The notes beneath the pieces were generated by a model. That model saw only the letters and a program-made list of their open reading frames with translations. It did no database searches and was not told the DNA's origin. Source: Gp7-AA6 sp036001245 (GTDB taxonomy: Bacteria > Acidobacteriota > Thermoanaerobaculia > UBA5066 > Gp7-AA6). Taken from it: a stretch of 64,000 nt of DNA. The stretch covers positions 25,021 through 89,020 of the forward strand of contig DASYUL010000142.1 in the NCBI GenBank assembly GCA_036001245.1, in the 5' to 3' direction. How positions within the stretch are numbered: position 1 is the stretch's first letter; each line of letters begins with the position of its first letter. A program made the position numbers and the translations under genes. This document shows positions 15,601-23,885 of the stretch, one piece after another.

Positions 15601-17554
15601 ACTCTTGCCGCTCTGGGTGCACGGTGGAGGAGGGCCCGGCTGGGGTTGGGAACAGGAGCCGGGCGCCCGCGCGGTCGACGTCGCGACGGTCTTCGGTCTC
15701 TTTTTCTTTCTCGCCTTCGCGTGGTGGATCGGGTTTCTCTCTCGACGACTTCGAGACTACGGCGTCGCCGACTCCACGCGGATCGTCGCGCTCGTGGTCA
15801 TGGCGACTCTTCTCGCCGTCCTCGGCTTCACATCGGCGACGGTTCTCGGCGTCGTGGGCGTAGTGCTCTTCGCCGCCGCCGCGGCCGATCGTACGAGCGA
15901 GCCCGAAGAGCGCCTGGCGGGCGCGTTCGTCGCCGCCGCGTTCTTCCTGATCGCCTTCACTCAAAAGGTCTACATCTCAGACCGGATGAACACGTTCTTC
16001 AAGCTCTACCTCGAGGCGTGGCTCCTCTTCGCGGTCGCCACGGCCGCGCTGGTCTTCCGCGCGAAAGACCGGCCGGGCACGTTCGGCCGCTGGCCTCTCG
16101 CGGTTCGCGGCGTTTTCGGCCTGCTCGTTCTCGCGGCCCTCTTCACGACGGTGACCGCGGCGCGCGGTGCGGTGAGCAACCACTTCGCGGCGTACTCGGG
16201 ACCCTCACTCGACGGGCTGCGCTATCTGGACGAATCGCGACCCGGGGAGTACCGCGCGATCCTGTGGCTCCGTCGCAGCCTCCGAGGCACCCCCGTCATC
16301 CTGGAAGCACACGGCGACCCGTACCAGGACTTCGGCCGGATCTCGATGAACACGGGTCTTCCCACGGTCCTCGGATGGGAGCACCACGTGAAGCAGCGCG
16401 GAAATCCCGAATCGGACGTCGCCCTGCGCCGCGAGGCGATCCAGCGGATCTATTCGGCGACCGATGCGGCGGCGACCGAGCGGCTGCTCCGGCGGTACCA
16501 CGTGGGGTACGTCTACGTCGGATGGCTCGAACGCAAGATCTACCCGCCCGCCGGGCTCCGCAAGTTCGATACCGCGAAAGACCTCTTCGAGCCCGTCTAC
16601 GAGAATCGCGAGGCGAAGGTGTACCGCGTCGTCGGCGGCGACTCGGAGGACGTCATCGCGCCGGCGCGCGAGAGCCTCCCCGCTCCCGCTGCCGGCCAGG
16701 AGGTCGTCGAGCAGGAGGAGGCGCCCGCGATCTCGGACAAGCCGGAGGAAGGGCGCCCGCCATTTTCCGGGATGAAGGAGCCGCGCGACGCGGATCTCGA
16801 CGGCCGCGGGCGCCTCTGGGTCGCGGACTTCGGCAACTCACGCCTGCGGATCTATGACTCCGACGGCGGCTACCTCGGCGGCTGGGGAGGCCGAGGGGAC
16901 ACGACCTGGGCCATGAAGGATCCGTGCGCGGTCGCGATCCGCGGCGACGACGTCTACGTGGCCGACACGTGGAACGGGCGCGTGCAGCGGTACTCGCTCG
17001 CCGGCGAGTGGAAGAGCAAGGCGGTCGAGCTCTACGGGCCGCGCGGGGTCGCGGTCGGAAGGGACGGCAAGGTGTGGGTCACCGACACCGGAAACCACCG
17101 GATCGTGGCCTACGACGGCGAGCTCGCGGGAAAGCAGGTGTTCGGCAAGCTCGGCGCGGCTCCCGGCGATTTCTCGAGCCCCGTCGGAATCGCCGCCGGC
17201 CTCTCGGGGTCGATTTACGTCGCCGATTCCGGCAACCGGAGGATCCAGGTCTTCGACGAAAGCGGTCGTTTCGTGCGGGCACTGCCCGTCCGCGGCTGGG
17301 AGGGCTCGGTCGAGCCGCACCTGGAGGTCGGCGCCGACGAGACCGTCTACGCGACGGATCCCGCCGGAGGGGCCGTGATCGCCTTCGACCCAGCGGGCGC
17401 CGAGAAGGGACGCTGGACGGCCGATGACCAAGGTTCCCGATTCGACAAGCCCACGGGGCTCGCACTGGACCGCAACGCCGGTATCCTCTACGTCGTCAAC
17501 TCGGGCAACAGCCGCGTCATGAAACTGACCGTCGCATCCAAGAGGTCCTCGTGA
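12698..17554 (+). CDS. Giant membrane fusion: PMT/GT39-like module + DUF2298 (YYY) module + NHL propeller
   Basis: At least 1618 residues, probably 23 more if the CTG at 12629 is used. Residues 1-530 are a polytopic GT39/PMT_2-like module with HPDERF near 13-18. After a second set of helices, about 720-1330 repeat the DUF2298 landmarks: GYYTFG, INEYPFW, ADLHAHVLA, DRMNTFFKLYLEAW and GDPYQDFGRIS...VLGWEHH. Residues about 1355-1618 are a six-bladed NHL propeller with repeated VADTWNGR and VADSGNRR type blade ends. This joins two GT-C-like modules to an extracytoplasmic propeller. The function is presumably transfer of a lipid-linked sugar plus recognition by the propeller; that is inference. 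The stop overlaps the GTG of the next NHL gene. Confidence 0.82.
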   Translation: MIGINWDAGHHLHPDERFISMVEEKLEFPKTPAEYFDSQHSPLNPYNRGYDSFVYGTLPMFVTKAIARAMHRDGYGGAHIVGRALSTIADLFSIWLAYLLVRRFSRDRRVAIAAAALLAFCPLGIQLSHFWNVDTYLTAFSTAALLGSVRLAQGRARPLEVAATGLAIGLAVACKVTALALFLPLGLGVLSGALSGGIPRETRAAGIAVAKGAGFFALAVAAAALGARIGLPYAFAPGFFSFRLDPRYLADMKRLAELSSTVSGFPPAFQWAGRTILFPLENLVLWGAGPFFGLAALAALVWGLLELSKGPRRALLPVLAHALFLIGYHGTTTVKSIRYLYPAYPALAVLAALFLFAIASAAERRGFAARIARFAPAIVVAGTFLWGLAFTSIYRREHPRVTAARWIYDNIPPPARIGNEAWDDGQPLPLPEHDPAPYAGPVLAMFDPDSAEKAENVVRTLKDSDWVAVTSNRVYGNVTRVPEVFPMSRAYYRALFDGRFGFELAADFSSYPSLGPIKFPDDRAEEQFTVYDHPRVLLFRRTARFSPQRATQILLASMPKAPPTLGDWEKFPRSRRIVSAPIYPPRRADVEKNMRRAATPELAIGSVGSAIVWYLAMLLVGAVAFPIAHAFFPRLEDRGAGVARTLGLVGMTYLLAILVHIRALGNGRGAAAICLILTALVSGFLFWTCRALVVGFFRERWRLVLEGEIAFAVGFLLFLGIRAFNPEIYWGEKPMDFSILNILVRTRTFPASDPWFAGAPLGYYTFGQQMIAFLTLLTGLSTRFTFNLAFGLLGGLLLQGAFTLVRNWTGRLSAGVAGAALMAVLGNLAGLREWLVNHRELDWNYFWATSRVIKDTINEYPFWSLIFADLHAHVLAMPIFLLVATAALHFVRVHAAPPARLPSRVASGTILGFAISTQALTNAWDAPLLAGVLAIVLLVAAATEGFVPGRFSRLLPGAAAAVVVAWVTLLPLWVHGGGGPGWGWEQEPGARAVDVATVFGLFFFLAFAWWIGFLSRRLRDYGVADSTRIVALVVMATLLAVLGFTSATVLGVVGVVLFAAAAADRTSEPEERLAGAFVAAAFFLIAFTQKVYISDRMNTFFKLYLEAWLLFAVATAALVFRAKDRPGTFGRWPLAVRGVFGLLVLAALFTTVTAARGAVSNHFAAYSGPSLDGLRYLDESRPGEYRAILWLRRSLRGTPVILEAHGDPYQDFGRISMNTGLPTVLGWEHHVKQRGNPESDVALRREAIQRIYSATDAAATERLLRRYHVGYVYVGWLERKIYPPAGLRKFDTAKDLFEPVYENREAKVYRVVGGDSEDVIAPARESLPAPAAGQEVVEQEEAPAISDKPEEGRPPFSGMKEPRDADLDGRGRLWVADFGNSRLRIYDSDGGYLGGWGGRGDTTWAMKDPCAVAIRGDDVYVADTWNGRVQRYSLAGEWKSKAVELYGPRGVAVGRDGKVWVTDTGNHRIVAYDGELAGKQVFGKLGAAPGDFSSPVGIAAGLSGSIYVADSGNRRIQVFDESGRFVRALPVRGWEGSVEPHLEVGADETVYATDPAGGAVIAFDPAGAEKGRWTADDQGSRFDKPTGLALDRNAGILYVVNSGNSRVMKLTVASKRSS

Positions 17555-18579
17555 GCGCTTCGCCGCAAACGCCCGCGCCTCGACCTCGCGTGCGTCCGGC
17601 CACGATCGCGATCGCCGCGGTGGTCCTCCTCCTGCCGCTCGCCGCCGCGCTCTACTTCTCGCGCGGCGGGACGCGGCCGATCGCGGGCGGTCCCGCGCAG
17701 CCGGCGGCCGACAACCCGGAAACGGCGCCCGACACGGGCCCGCACATTCGAGAAACCGTGGACTCGAGTGTGCCGCCCTTCGGCAACCTGAAGGAGCCGC
17801 GCGACGCCGCGTGGGATGACCGCGGCCGTATCTGGATCGCCGACTTCGGCAACTCGCGTCTTCGAATTTACGACGCCGATGGCGGATCTCTCGGCGGCTG
17901 GGGCGGAAAGGGCAACGGCCCTTACAACTTCCGCGACCTCTCCGCCGTGGCCATTGGCGGCGACGACGTTTACGTCGCGGACACGTGGAACGGTCGCATC
18001 GTGAAATTCGGCGTCGACGGGACGTCGAAAGCCGCGGCCACCGGACTTTTCGGGCCCCGCGGAATCGCGGTCGCGGGAAACGGCAACATCTGGGTCAGCG
18101 ACACCGGCAACCACCGGGTCGTGCGATACGACTCCGCGCTCTCCGGGCTCGAGGCTTTCGGGACCCACGGCGCGGAACCCGGTCAGTTCTCGAGCCCGGT
18201 CGGGATCGCCGTCGGACCCTCCGGAATCGTCTACGTGGCGGACACCGGGAACCAGCGGATCGTCCTTCTCGACCCGTCGGGAAAGTTCCAGTCGAGCTGG
18301 AAGGTCCCCGGCTGGGAGCGGGCGGTCGAGCCGCAATTCGAGGTCGACGACGACGGCAGCGTCTGGGCGACCGACCCGGGGAGCGCGGAGGCGCTCCTGT
18401 ACTTCGATGGAAAGGGACAGGTGATCGATCGGCGGACGTCGGACAACCAGGGACGCCGGTTCTCCCTCCCGACGGGCCTCGCACTCGATCGCAAGAACCG
18501 CGTTCTGTACGTCGTCAACACCGGAACCAACACCGTCTCGAAGCTCCCGGTGCCGGCGGGAGTCCCGAGGAAGCCATGA
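17551..18579 (+). CDS. Membrane-anchored NHL-repeat beta-propeller protein
   Basis: A 342-residue protein with one N-terminal transmembrane anchor (residues about 19-38, PATIAIAAVVLLLPLAAALY), a Pro/Ala-rich linker to about 75, then six NHL blades to the end. The propeller would sit outside the cytoplasmic membrane. It is very similar across its length to the C-terminal propeller of the preceding gene (for example NSRLRIYD, VADTWNGR and DTGNHR at matching places), so one arose from the other by tandem duplication. The GTG start overlaps the upstream stop and the stop overlaps the next ATG, so all three are probably translated together. NHL propellers usually bind proteins, RNA or glycans; the ligand here is unknown. 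Confidence 0.85.
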   Translation: MSASPQTPAPRPRVRPATIAIAAVVLLLPLAAALYFSRGGTRPIAGGPAQPAADNPETAPDTGPHIRETVDSSVPPFGNLKEPRDAAWDDRGRIWIADFGNSRLRIYDADGGSLGGWGGKGNGPYNFRDLSAVAIGGDDVYVADTWNGRIVKFGVDGTSKAAATGLFGPRGIAVAGNGNIWVSDTGNHRVVRYDSALSGLEAFGTHGAEPGQFSSPVGIAVGPSGIVYVADTGNQRIVLLDPSGKFQSSWKVPGWERAVEPQFEVDDDGSVWATDPGSAEALLYFDGKGQVIDRRTSDNQGRRFSLPTGLALDRKNRVLYVVNTGTNTVSKLPVPAGVPRKP

Positions 18580-21164
18580 GCGATCCGCGTCCGATTATCG
18601 AGGGGTCGGAAGAGCGGCCGTCCATCGTTCCGGCGGGGAGGGAGGCTTGGCTCGCCGCGGCGCTTTTGTTCGCGCTGCTGGCGCTCGCGACCCGGTTCTG
18701 GCATCTGGGAGACCGTCCGTTCCACCACGACGAGTCGATCCACGCGCACCAGTCGTACACGCTGATGAAGGACGGGAACTGGCGATACGACCCCGCGTAC
18801 CACGGGCCCTTCCTCTACTACGCGAACGCGCTCGTCTATCGGCTGTTCGGCGTCAACAACACGACCGCGCGACTCCTGCCGGCGATCTTCGGTCTGCTGC
18901 TGATCGCCGCGGCGATTCCCATGTCGCGGTGGATCGGGCGACCCGCGGCGATCGCCTACGCGCTGCTGGTTTTCATCTCTCCGCACTTCACCTACTTCTC
19001 GCGCTTCATCCGGGAGGACGTCTACTCCCTGGTGTTCACGCTCGGGACCGTCCTCGCGTTCCAGATGTTCCTCGAAACGGATCGCGCGAAGTGGCTGACG
19101 CTCGCGGCCATGTCCTTCGCTCTCGCCGGTATCACGAAAGAGAACGCCTACATGACGGGCGTGCTCTTCCTCGTATACGCGCCCTTCGCGCTGCTGATGC
19201 GCGCCGCCCAAGCAAAGAGGTTCTGGCCGGCGATCGCCGAAGGACTCTCCGCGACCTCCCGATGGGTGCGCGCGCGGATCCTGCCGCTCCTGACGGCGGC
19301 GCTCGTCTTCCTCGCGATCTGGGCGCTCGGGTACACCGCGTTCGGGAAGTATCCGAAGGACTGGCTCGCGATCCCCAAGGCCGTCCGGTACTGGATGGGG
19401 CAGCACTCGATCGCGCGGATTCCGGGGCCCTGGTACTACTACTTCCCGCAACTCCTCTACTACGAGACGGCGATCGTCTTCGCGGCGTTCTTCGCCTTCC
19501 GACGGAGGTCTCCCCCCCGCAGGGGGTCAGATCCACATTCGCGCAACTCCCCTTTTCTCCGCTTCGTCGCCTACTGGGCGGCCGCGTCGCTGCTGCTCTA
19601 CGCCTGGGCGCGGGAAAAGGTTCCCTGGCTGACGGTCCATGCGCTCCTGCCTCTGACGATCCTCGCGGCGGTCGGTCTCGCCGGTCTGTGGCGCGACCGC
19701 CGCGAGAAACGCCCACGGCTGGCCCTCGCGGTCTTCTTCGTGCTCGCGGCGGTGAACGCGAGCGGCATGCTTCTCGCGACCTTCCGCTACGGCGCCCACG
19801 ACGTCGCGAGAGAGCCGCGGCACGCCGAGATCCTCGCGTACGTCCAGACGACGAAGGACCTCATTCGCGCGCTCGAGCCGGTGGAGCTAGCGAAACAGAA
19901 GGTGCCCACCGGACAGGCGGTCATCACGGTGGCCGGCGAGGCGTCGTGGCCGCTCACGTGGTACCTCCGCGACGTACCAACCAAGTGGGTCTCGCGGGTG
20001 GAAGACGCGACGACGCCCATCATCGTCAGCGACTGGAATCCCGAGGGCGGTCTCGAGAAGCAGCTCGCGGACACCTATACGGCGAAGCGAGTGCCCATCC
20101 GCGCCTGGTGGTTCGCCGAGAAATACCGGCCCGATCCGAACGTGCCCGCCCGCCCGAACCTGACCGATCTCACGCGGTGGTGGCTCTTCCACGAGATCTG
20201 GAGCCCGATCGGCTCACAGGACGCGACCTTCTTCGTGCGCAAGGACCTCGCGAGCTCGGGCCCGCTCGCTCCGATCAACCTTCAGCTGCAGAACACGTCC
20301 GCACGCGACTACTCCGGCGGCTCCGCGACCGTCGTGCCGCCGGCGCGGATCGTCGGCGAGCCCGGCTCCGGCCCCGGCCAGTTCGCGGAGCCGCGGGGTC
20401 TCGCCGCCGACGCGCGCGGCAACCTCTACGTCGCGGACACGAAGAACAATCGGATCCAGGCGTTCGACAGCAACGGCCGGTTCGTCCGGAGCTTCGGAAG
20501 CGCAGGCTCCGCCGACGGCCAGCTGAAAGAGCCGGGCGGCGTCGCAGTCGACTCCGACGGAAGCCTGCTCGTGGCCGACACCTGGAATCACCGGATCGCG
20601 CGGTTCGGCGCGGATGGATCCTGGCTCGGCGCATTCGTCGACGGGGAGCGCGGCTTCTTCGGGCCGCGCGCGGTGGTGATCGCGCGCGACTCGGTCTACG
20701 TCGCGGACACGGGGAACAAGAGGATCGTGCGCTTCGACAAACAGTGGAAGCGCGTTTCCGACTGGGGCACTGCCGGCAACGGGCCCGGTCAGTTCGTTGA
20801 GCCGGTCGGCCTCGCAGCCGACGCCGCCGGCAACGTGTACGTCGCGGACACCGGCAACCACCGCATCCAGGTCTTCGACGGCGAGGGCCGGTTCCTCCGC
20901 GAGTTCGCCACGTTCGGTTGGAAGGACTTCTACACCGAGCCCTACATCGCGATCGGGCCGGGGGACTCCGTCCTCGCGACCGACTCGACCGAAGGCCGCG
21001 TGAACGAGTACGACTCGGGCGGAAATCTGCGCCGCTCCTGGCGAGCGGACGGAATTTTCAAACGGCCGACGGGAATCGCCCTGGATCCGTTCGGGCGCGT
21101 GTCGGTGTCGGATCGAGAGACGCACCGGATCTACACGTGGAACCTGAGTGACGTCCTCAAGTAG
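18576..21164 (+). CDS. TIGR03663/GT39-like membrane protein fused to an NHL propeller
   Basis: The ATG at 18576 overlaps the previous stop and gives 862 residues. The first half is a polytopic PMT_2-like module with the few invariant features described for TIGR03663: the DE pair in HHDESIHAH (about 48-56) and HGP in AYHGPFLYYAN (about 69-79). That family is known to occur beside Chlor_Arch_YYY proteins and has no assigned function. Residues about 588-862 form six NHL blades, less similar to the two preceding propellers than those are to each other. A short hydrophilic loop near residues 309-327 comes from a REP-like sequence at 19511-19551. Likely role: lipid-linked sugar transfer outside the membrane (inference). 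Confidence 0.85.
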   Translation: MSDPRPIIEGSEERPSIVPAGREAWLAAALLFALLALATRFWHLGDRPFHHDESIHAHQSYTLMKDGNWRYDPAYHGPFLYYANALVYRLFGVNNTTARLLPAIFGLLLIAAAIPMSRWIGRPAAIAYALLVFISPHFTYFSRFIREDVYSLVFTLGTVLAFQMFLETDRAKWLTLAAMSFALAGITKENAYMTGVLFLVYAPFALLMRAAQAKRFWPAIAEGLSATSRWVRARILPLLTAALVFLAIWALGYTAFGKYPKDWLAIPKAVRYWMGQHSIARIPGPWYYYFPQLLYYETAIVFAAFFAFRRRSPPRRGSDPHSRNSPFLRFVAYWAAASLLLYAWAREKVPWLTVHALLPLTILAAVGLAGLWRDRREKRPRLALAVFFVLAAVNASGMLLATFRYGAHDVAREPRHAEILAYVQTTKDLIRALEPVELAKQKVPTGQAVITVAGEASWPLTWYLRDVPTKWVSRVEDATTPIIVSDWNPEGGLEKQLADTYTAKRVPIRAWWFAEKYRPDPNVPARPNLTDLTRWWLFHEIWSPIGSQDATFFVRKDLASSGPLAPINLQLQNTSARDYSGGSATVVPPARIVGEPGSGPGQFAEPRGLAADARGNLYVADTKNNRIQAFDSNGRFVRSFGSAGSADGQLKEPGGVAVDSDGSLLVADTWNHRIARFGADGSWLGAFVDGERGFFGPRAVVIARDSVYVADTGNKRIVRFDKQWKRVSDWGTAGNGPGQFVEPVGLAADAAGNVYVADTGNHRIQVFDGEGRFLREFATFGWKDFYTEPYIAIGPGDSVLATDSTEGRVNEYDSGGNLRRSWRADGIFKRPTGIALDPFGRVSVSDRETHRIYTWNLSDVLK
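19511..19551. repeat. REP-like sequence inside the coding frame
   Basis: A CCCCC-gca-GGGGG hairpin (19514-19526) is followed by TCAGATCCACATTCGCGCAA and a further C run. The pattern resembles degenerate REP elements mobilised by REP-associated transposases. It encodes a Pro/Arg/Ser-rich loop between helices and keeps the frame. Confidence 0.4.
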
Positions 21165-21173
21165 ATCGAGGGT

Positions 21174-23132
21174 TTGATCCAGACCTTTCGGGGGGGACCG
21201 ACACTCCGGAGGTTTGCACCGGCGATCGGTCTCGTCGGCCTCGGCCTGCTCCTCGCCGCGGGCCGGCCGATGGCGAGCCGAGAGCTGCCGTGGTGGGCGG
21301 CGGCGGGCATCCTGTACGGCGTCCTCTGCTGGCTCGTTCTCGGATACCTCGCCGACGACGAGGACAGACTCCCGGCCGTCGAGCCCGGCTTCCGACCGCC
21401 GCGGCTCCTTCCACTGCTCGCCGTCCTCCCGCTCGGGTTCGTGACCTGGTCACAGACGGGCGGCAACCGGTTTCGGACCGTGGGCGTCCTCTGCTGGATC
21501 GGCGCGGTCGCGGGGTGGGTCTGGGCCTGGTGGACGCAGGAGACCTCCAAAGTCCAGGGTCCAGGGTCCAAAGTCCGTCCCGACTCGAACGTCGGAGGAA
21601 GTGTCCTCGCGGTGCTCCTTCTCGTCATGGGTCTCGCGGCTTTCCTCTATTTCCACCGGCTCGGGGAGACACCCGGCGAGCCGACGAGCGATCACGCGGA
21701 AACTCTGCTCGATCTGACCGATCTCCTGCACGGCGAGCGGCCGATCTTTTTCGTCCGGAACACCGGGCGGGAGCCCTGGAAGTTCTACTGGCTCTTCGCT
21801 CTCGTGAAGGTCTTCGGGCTCTCTCCGGACTTCTTCACGACGAAGGTCGGCACCGTCACGACCGCGCTGTTCGCGATCCCCGCGATGTTTCTCCTGGGCC
21901 GCGAGCTCGGCGGAGATCGACTCGGCCTCTTCGCCGCCGCGCTTCTCGCCTGGAGCAAGTGGCCGCTCGCGATGGCAAGACTCGGCATCCGCGTGTCTTA
22001 CGCGGTGCTGCCGACCGCCATGGTGCTGTGGGCGCTCTTGCGCTATCTGCGACGAGGCGATCGTGGCTCGGCGCTCTGGGCCGGCCTCTGGATCGGGATC
22101 GGACTCTACGGGTACATCCCCTTCAGGATCGTTCCGCTCCTCGTCCCGGTCGTCGCGGCGTTCGCGATGGTCGATCCCCGGTGGAAGGGTCGACGGCGGC
22201 GGCTCCTGCTCGATGGACCTCTGATCGGAGCGACGGCGGCGCTCGTCTTCCTTCCCCTGCTCCACTTCATGCGCGAGTACCCGCAATTCTTCTGGGAGCG
22301 GATGGCCGAGCGCGGGAACCTGGCGCACGCGTTCGGGCGTGAGGCGCTCGCGACGCTCGCGCAGAACCTCCGCAACATGGCGCTCGCCTTCCACGTGCGC
22401 GGCGACGGAGGGTGGGTCAATTTCGTGACGAGAGACCCCTTCCTGGACGTCGTCACGGGGGCCCTCTTCCTCGCCGGCGTCGCGCTCGCGCTCTCGCGGA
22501 TCTTCCGCGGGTCGATCCGGTGGTTGGTTCCGGTGGCGGGGGTATTCATCCTCACCCTGCCGTCGGTCCTGATCCTGACCTTCGCCCACGAGAATCCGAG
22601 CGTGAACCGGAGCGTCGCGGCGATTCCCGTCGTGTTCCTCCTGGCAGCGGCCCCGCTCGACCGCCTCGTCGGCTGGCTTCAACCCCTTCGCCGCGAAGTG
22701 CGGATCGCTGGATTCCTCGCGATTGCCGCGCTGCTCGCGTTCTCCCTTCGGGAAAGCTACCGGACCTACTTCGTCGACTATGACCGACAGTACTCGCGCG
22801 CGGTCGAACACACGGTCGAGATGGCGCGGGAGATCCGGTCCGCGGGAGCGAGGGGCATTCCCTCCTCGAACGCGTACGTGGTCAATACCGCGTACTGGAT
22901 CGATCCCCGCAACATCGGGTACGAGCTCGGCGACCCGGAGTGGGCGGCGACGCAGGAGATCCCACCGGGGAAGCCACCGCCTCGGCTGAGCCGGCGCCCT
23001 CTCCTCTTTCTCTTCTCCCCGACCGATCAGGAGCGGCGGACGGCGCTTCGCCGGCTCTACCCGGACGGTGAAGAAAGACTCGTCGCGCAGAGGGAAGCGG
23101 ATCGGAACTTTTCCATCTATCTCGTGAGGTGA
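21174..23132 (+). CDS. GT39/ArnT-like polytopic membrane glycosyltransferase
   Basis: A 652-residue protein with about 14 hydrophobic segments. The TTG at 21174 is chosen because the next ATG, near 21271, would remove the first helix; a GAGGG lies directly upstream. TSDHAET near residues 160-170 takes the place of the first-loop acidic motif of GT39/GT83 enzymes, followed by FFVRNTGREPWKFYW. The C-terminal 120 residues are soluble and extracytoplasmic. It likely moves a sugar from a polyprenyl phosphate to a surface acceptor. A hydrophilic loop near residues 125-137 is encoded by a heptamer repeat array. It converges with the GT2 gene ending at 23163. Confidence 0.75.
   Translation: MIQTFRGGPTLRRFAPAIGLVGLGLLLAAGRPMASRELPWWAAAGILYGVLCWLVLGYLADDEDRLPAVEPGFRPPRLLPLLAVLPLGFVTWSQTGGNRFRTVGVLCWIGAVAGWVWAWWTQETSKVQGPGSKVRPDSNVGGSVLAVLLLVMGLAAFLYFHRLGETPGEPTSDHAETLLDLTDLLHGERPIFFVRNTGREPWKFYWLFALVKVFGLSPDFFTTKVGTVTTALFAIPAMFLLGRELGGDRLGLFAAALLAWSKWPLAMARLGIRVSYAVLPTAMVLWALLRYLRRGDRGSALWAGLWIGIGLYGYIPFRIVPLLVPVVAAFAMVDPRWKGRRRRLLLDGPLIGATAALVFLPLLHFMREYPQFFWERMAERGNLAHAFGREALATLAQNLRNMALAFHVRGDGGWVNFVTRDPFLDVVTGALFLAGVALALSRIFRGSIRWLVPVAGVFILTLPSVLILTFAHENPSVNRSVAAIPVVFLLAAAPLDRLVGWLQPLRREVRIAGFLAIAALLAFSLRESYRTYFVDYDRQYSRAVEHTVEMAREIRSAGARGIPSSNAYVVNTAYWIDPRNIGYELGDPEWAATQEIPPGKPPPRLSRRPLLFLFSPTDQERRTALRRLYPDGEERLVAQREADRNFSIYLVR
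21546..21577. repeat. Heptamer array inside a membrane-protein gene
   Basis: TCCAAAG TCCAGGG TCCAGGG TCCAAAG TCC: about 4.5 units with period 7. Seven is not a multiple of three, so gains or losses of single units would shift the frame; the present array is in frame and encodes SKVQGPGSKV between two helices. Confidence 0.7.
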
Positions 23133-23162
23133 CGGTGACGTCCGAGAGAAGGCGTCGGCGCG

Positions 23163-23885
23163 TCACGTCCGGCGGGGCTGCCGCCAGTCACCGCGCCACC
23201 AGAAGACCAGCATGTCGCGGGCGGTCCGGGCGATCAACGGGAGCCGGGCGCCCGTCGCGCGGCCGGCGTGACGCGGGACGTATCGAATAAAGACTTCCCG
23301 GGAACGGGCGCCCCGCGCCTTCGCCTTGATCAGAATCTCGGGCAGAAAGAAAGCGCTCCTCCAGAACTCGATGCCGACCTCTCGGAGGAGGCGCGTGCGA
23401 TAGAGGCTGATGTACTGGAACTGCCGCTCCCGCATCTGGAACAGGCCCCGGATCATTCGGGCGTTCGTCCACGAGACGAGCCGGCGGAAAGGCCCGTAGT
23501 CGCGCTTGTCGGACCGTACTCCGATGACGACGTCCGCGTCCGGAGAGGCTTCGAAATACTTGGCGAGGTCTTCCGGATCGAGGGCGAGGTCCGCAGGGAT
23601 CAGCAAGAACCATTCGCCGCGCGAGTGCTCGAGCGCGGTGACGAAGCCTCCTCCGATCCCCCGGTTCTCCGGGTGATGGAACGCCCGGACCCGCGGATCG
23701 TCGGCGGCGAGCCGATCGGCGATCTCGCCGGTGCCGTCCCGGCTGGCGTCGTCGACGACGAGGAGCTCGAAGGTTCCAGCGATCGCGGGGAGCCGTTCGA
23801 GGAGCACGCGCACCGTCGACGGGAGGTTCGACTGTTCGTTGTGAGCGGGAATCGCGACGGAGACGAATGGCCGGTCCGCGCTCAT
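23163..23885 (-). CDS. Family 2 glycosyltransferase (DPM-like)
   Basis: A 240-residue GT-A enzyme with VSVAIPAHNEQSNL near 8-21, LLVVDDASRDGTGEIAD near 41-57 and the LIPADLALDPEDL acidic segment near 99-111. No membrane segments are evident, so it probably loads a sugar on a polyprenyl phosphate at the inner face. It is the last gene of a seven-gene operon; its ATG overlaps the stop of the dehydrogenase gene. The GT39-like protein of the same operon is a natural user of its product. Donor sugar unknown. Confidence 0.83.
   Translation of the reverse strand: MSADRPFVSVAIPAHNEQSNLPSTVRVLLERLPAIAGTFELLVVDDASRDGTGEIADRLAADDPRVRAFHHPENRGIGGGFVTALEHSRGEWFLLIPADLALDPEDLAKYFEASPDADVVIGVRSDKRDYGPFRRLVSWTNARMIRGLFQMRERQFQYISLYRTRLLREVGIEFWRSAFFLPEILIKAKARGARSREVFIRYVPRHAGRATGARLPLIARTARDMLVFWWRGDWRQPRRT

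Noticed and set aside
13216..16857. 1213-codon open frame overlapping the giant fusion gene
   Set aside because: Arg/Pro-rich composition without motifs; the overlapping frame has clear domains. Long shadows are common at this G+C.
23133..23162. Terminator between convergent glycosyltransferase genes
   Set aside because: GTGACG and CGTCAC are present, but the loop is long and there is no T run.
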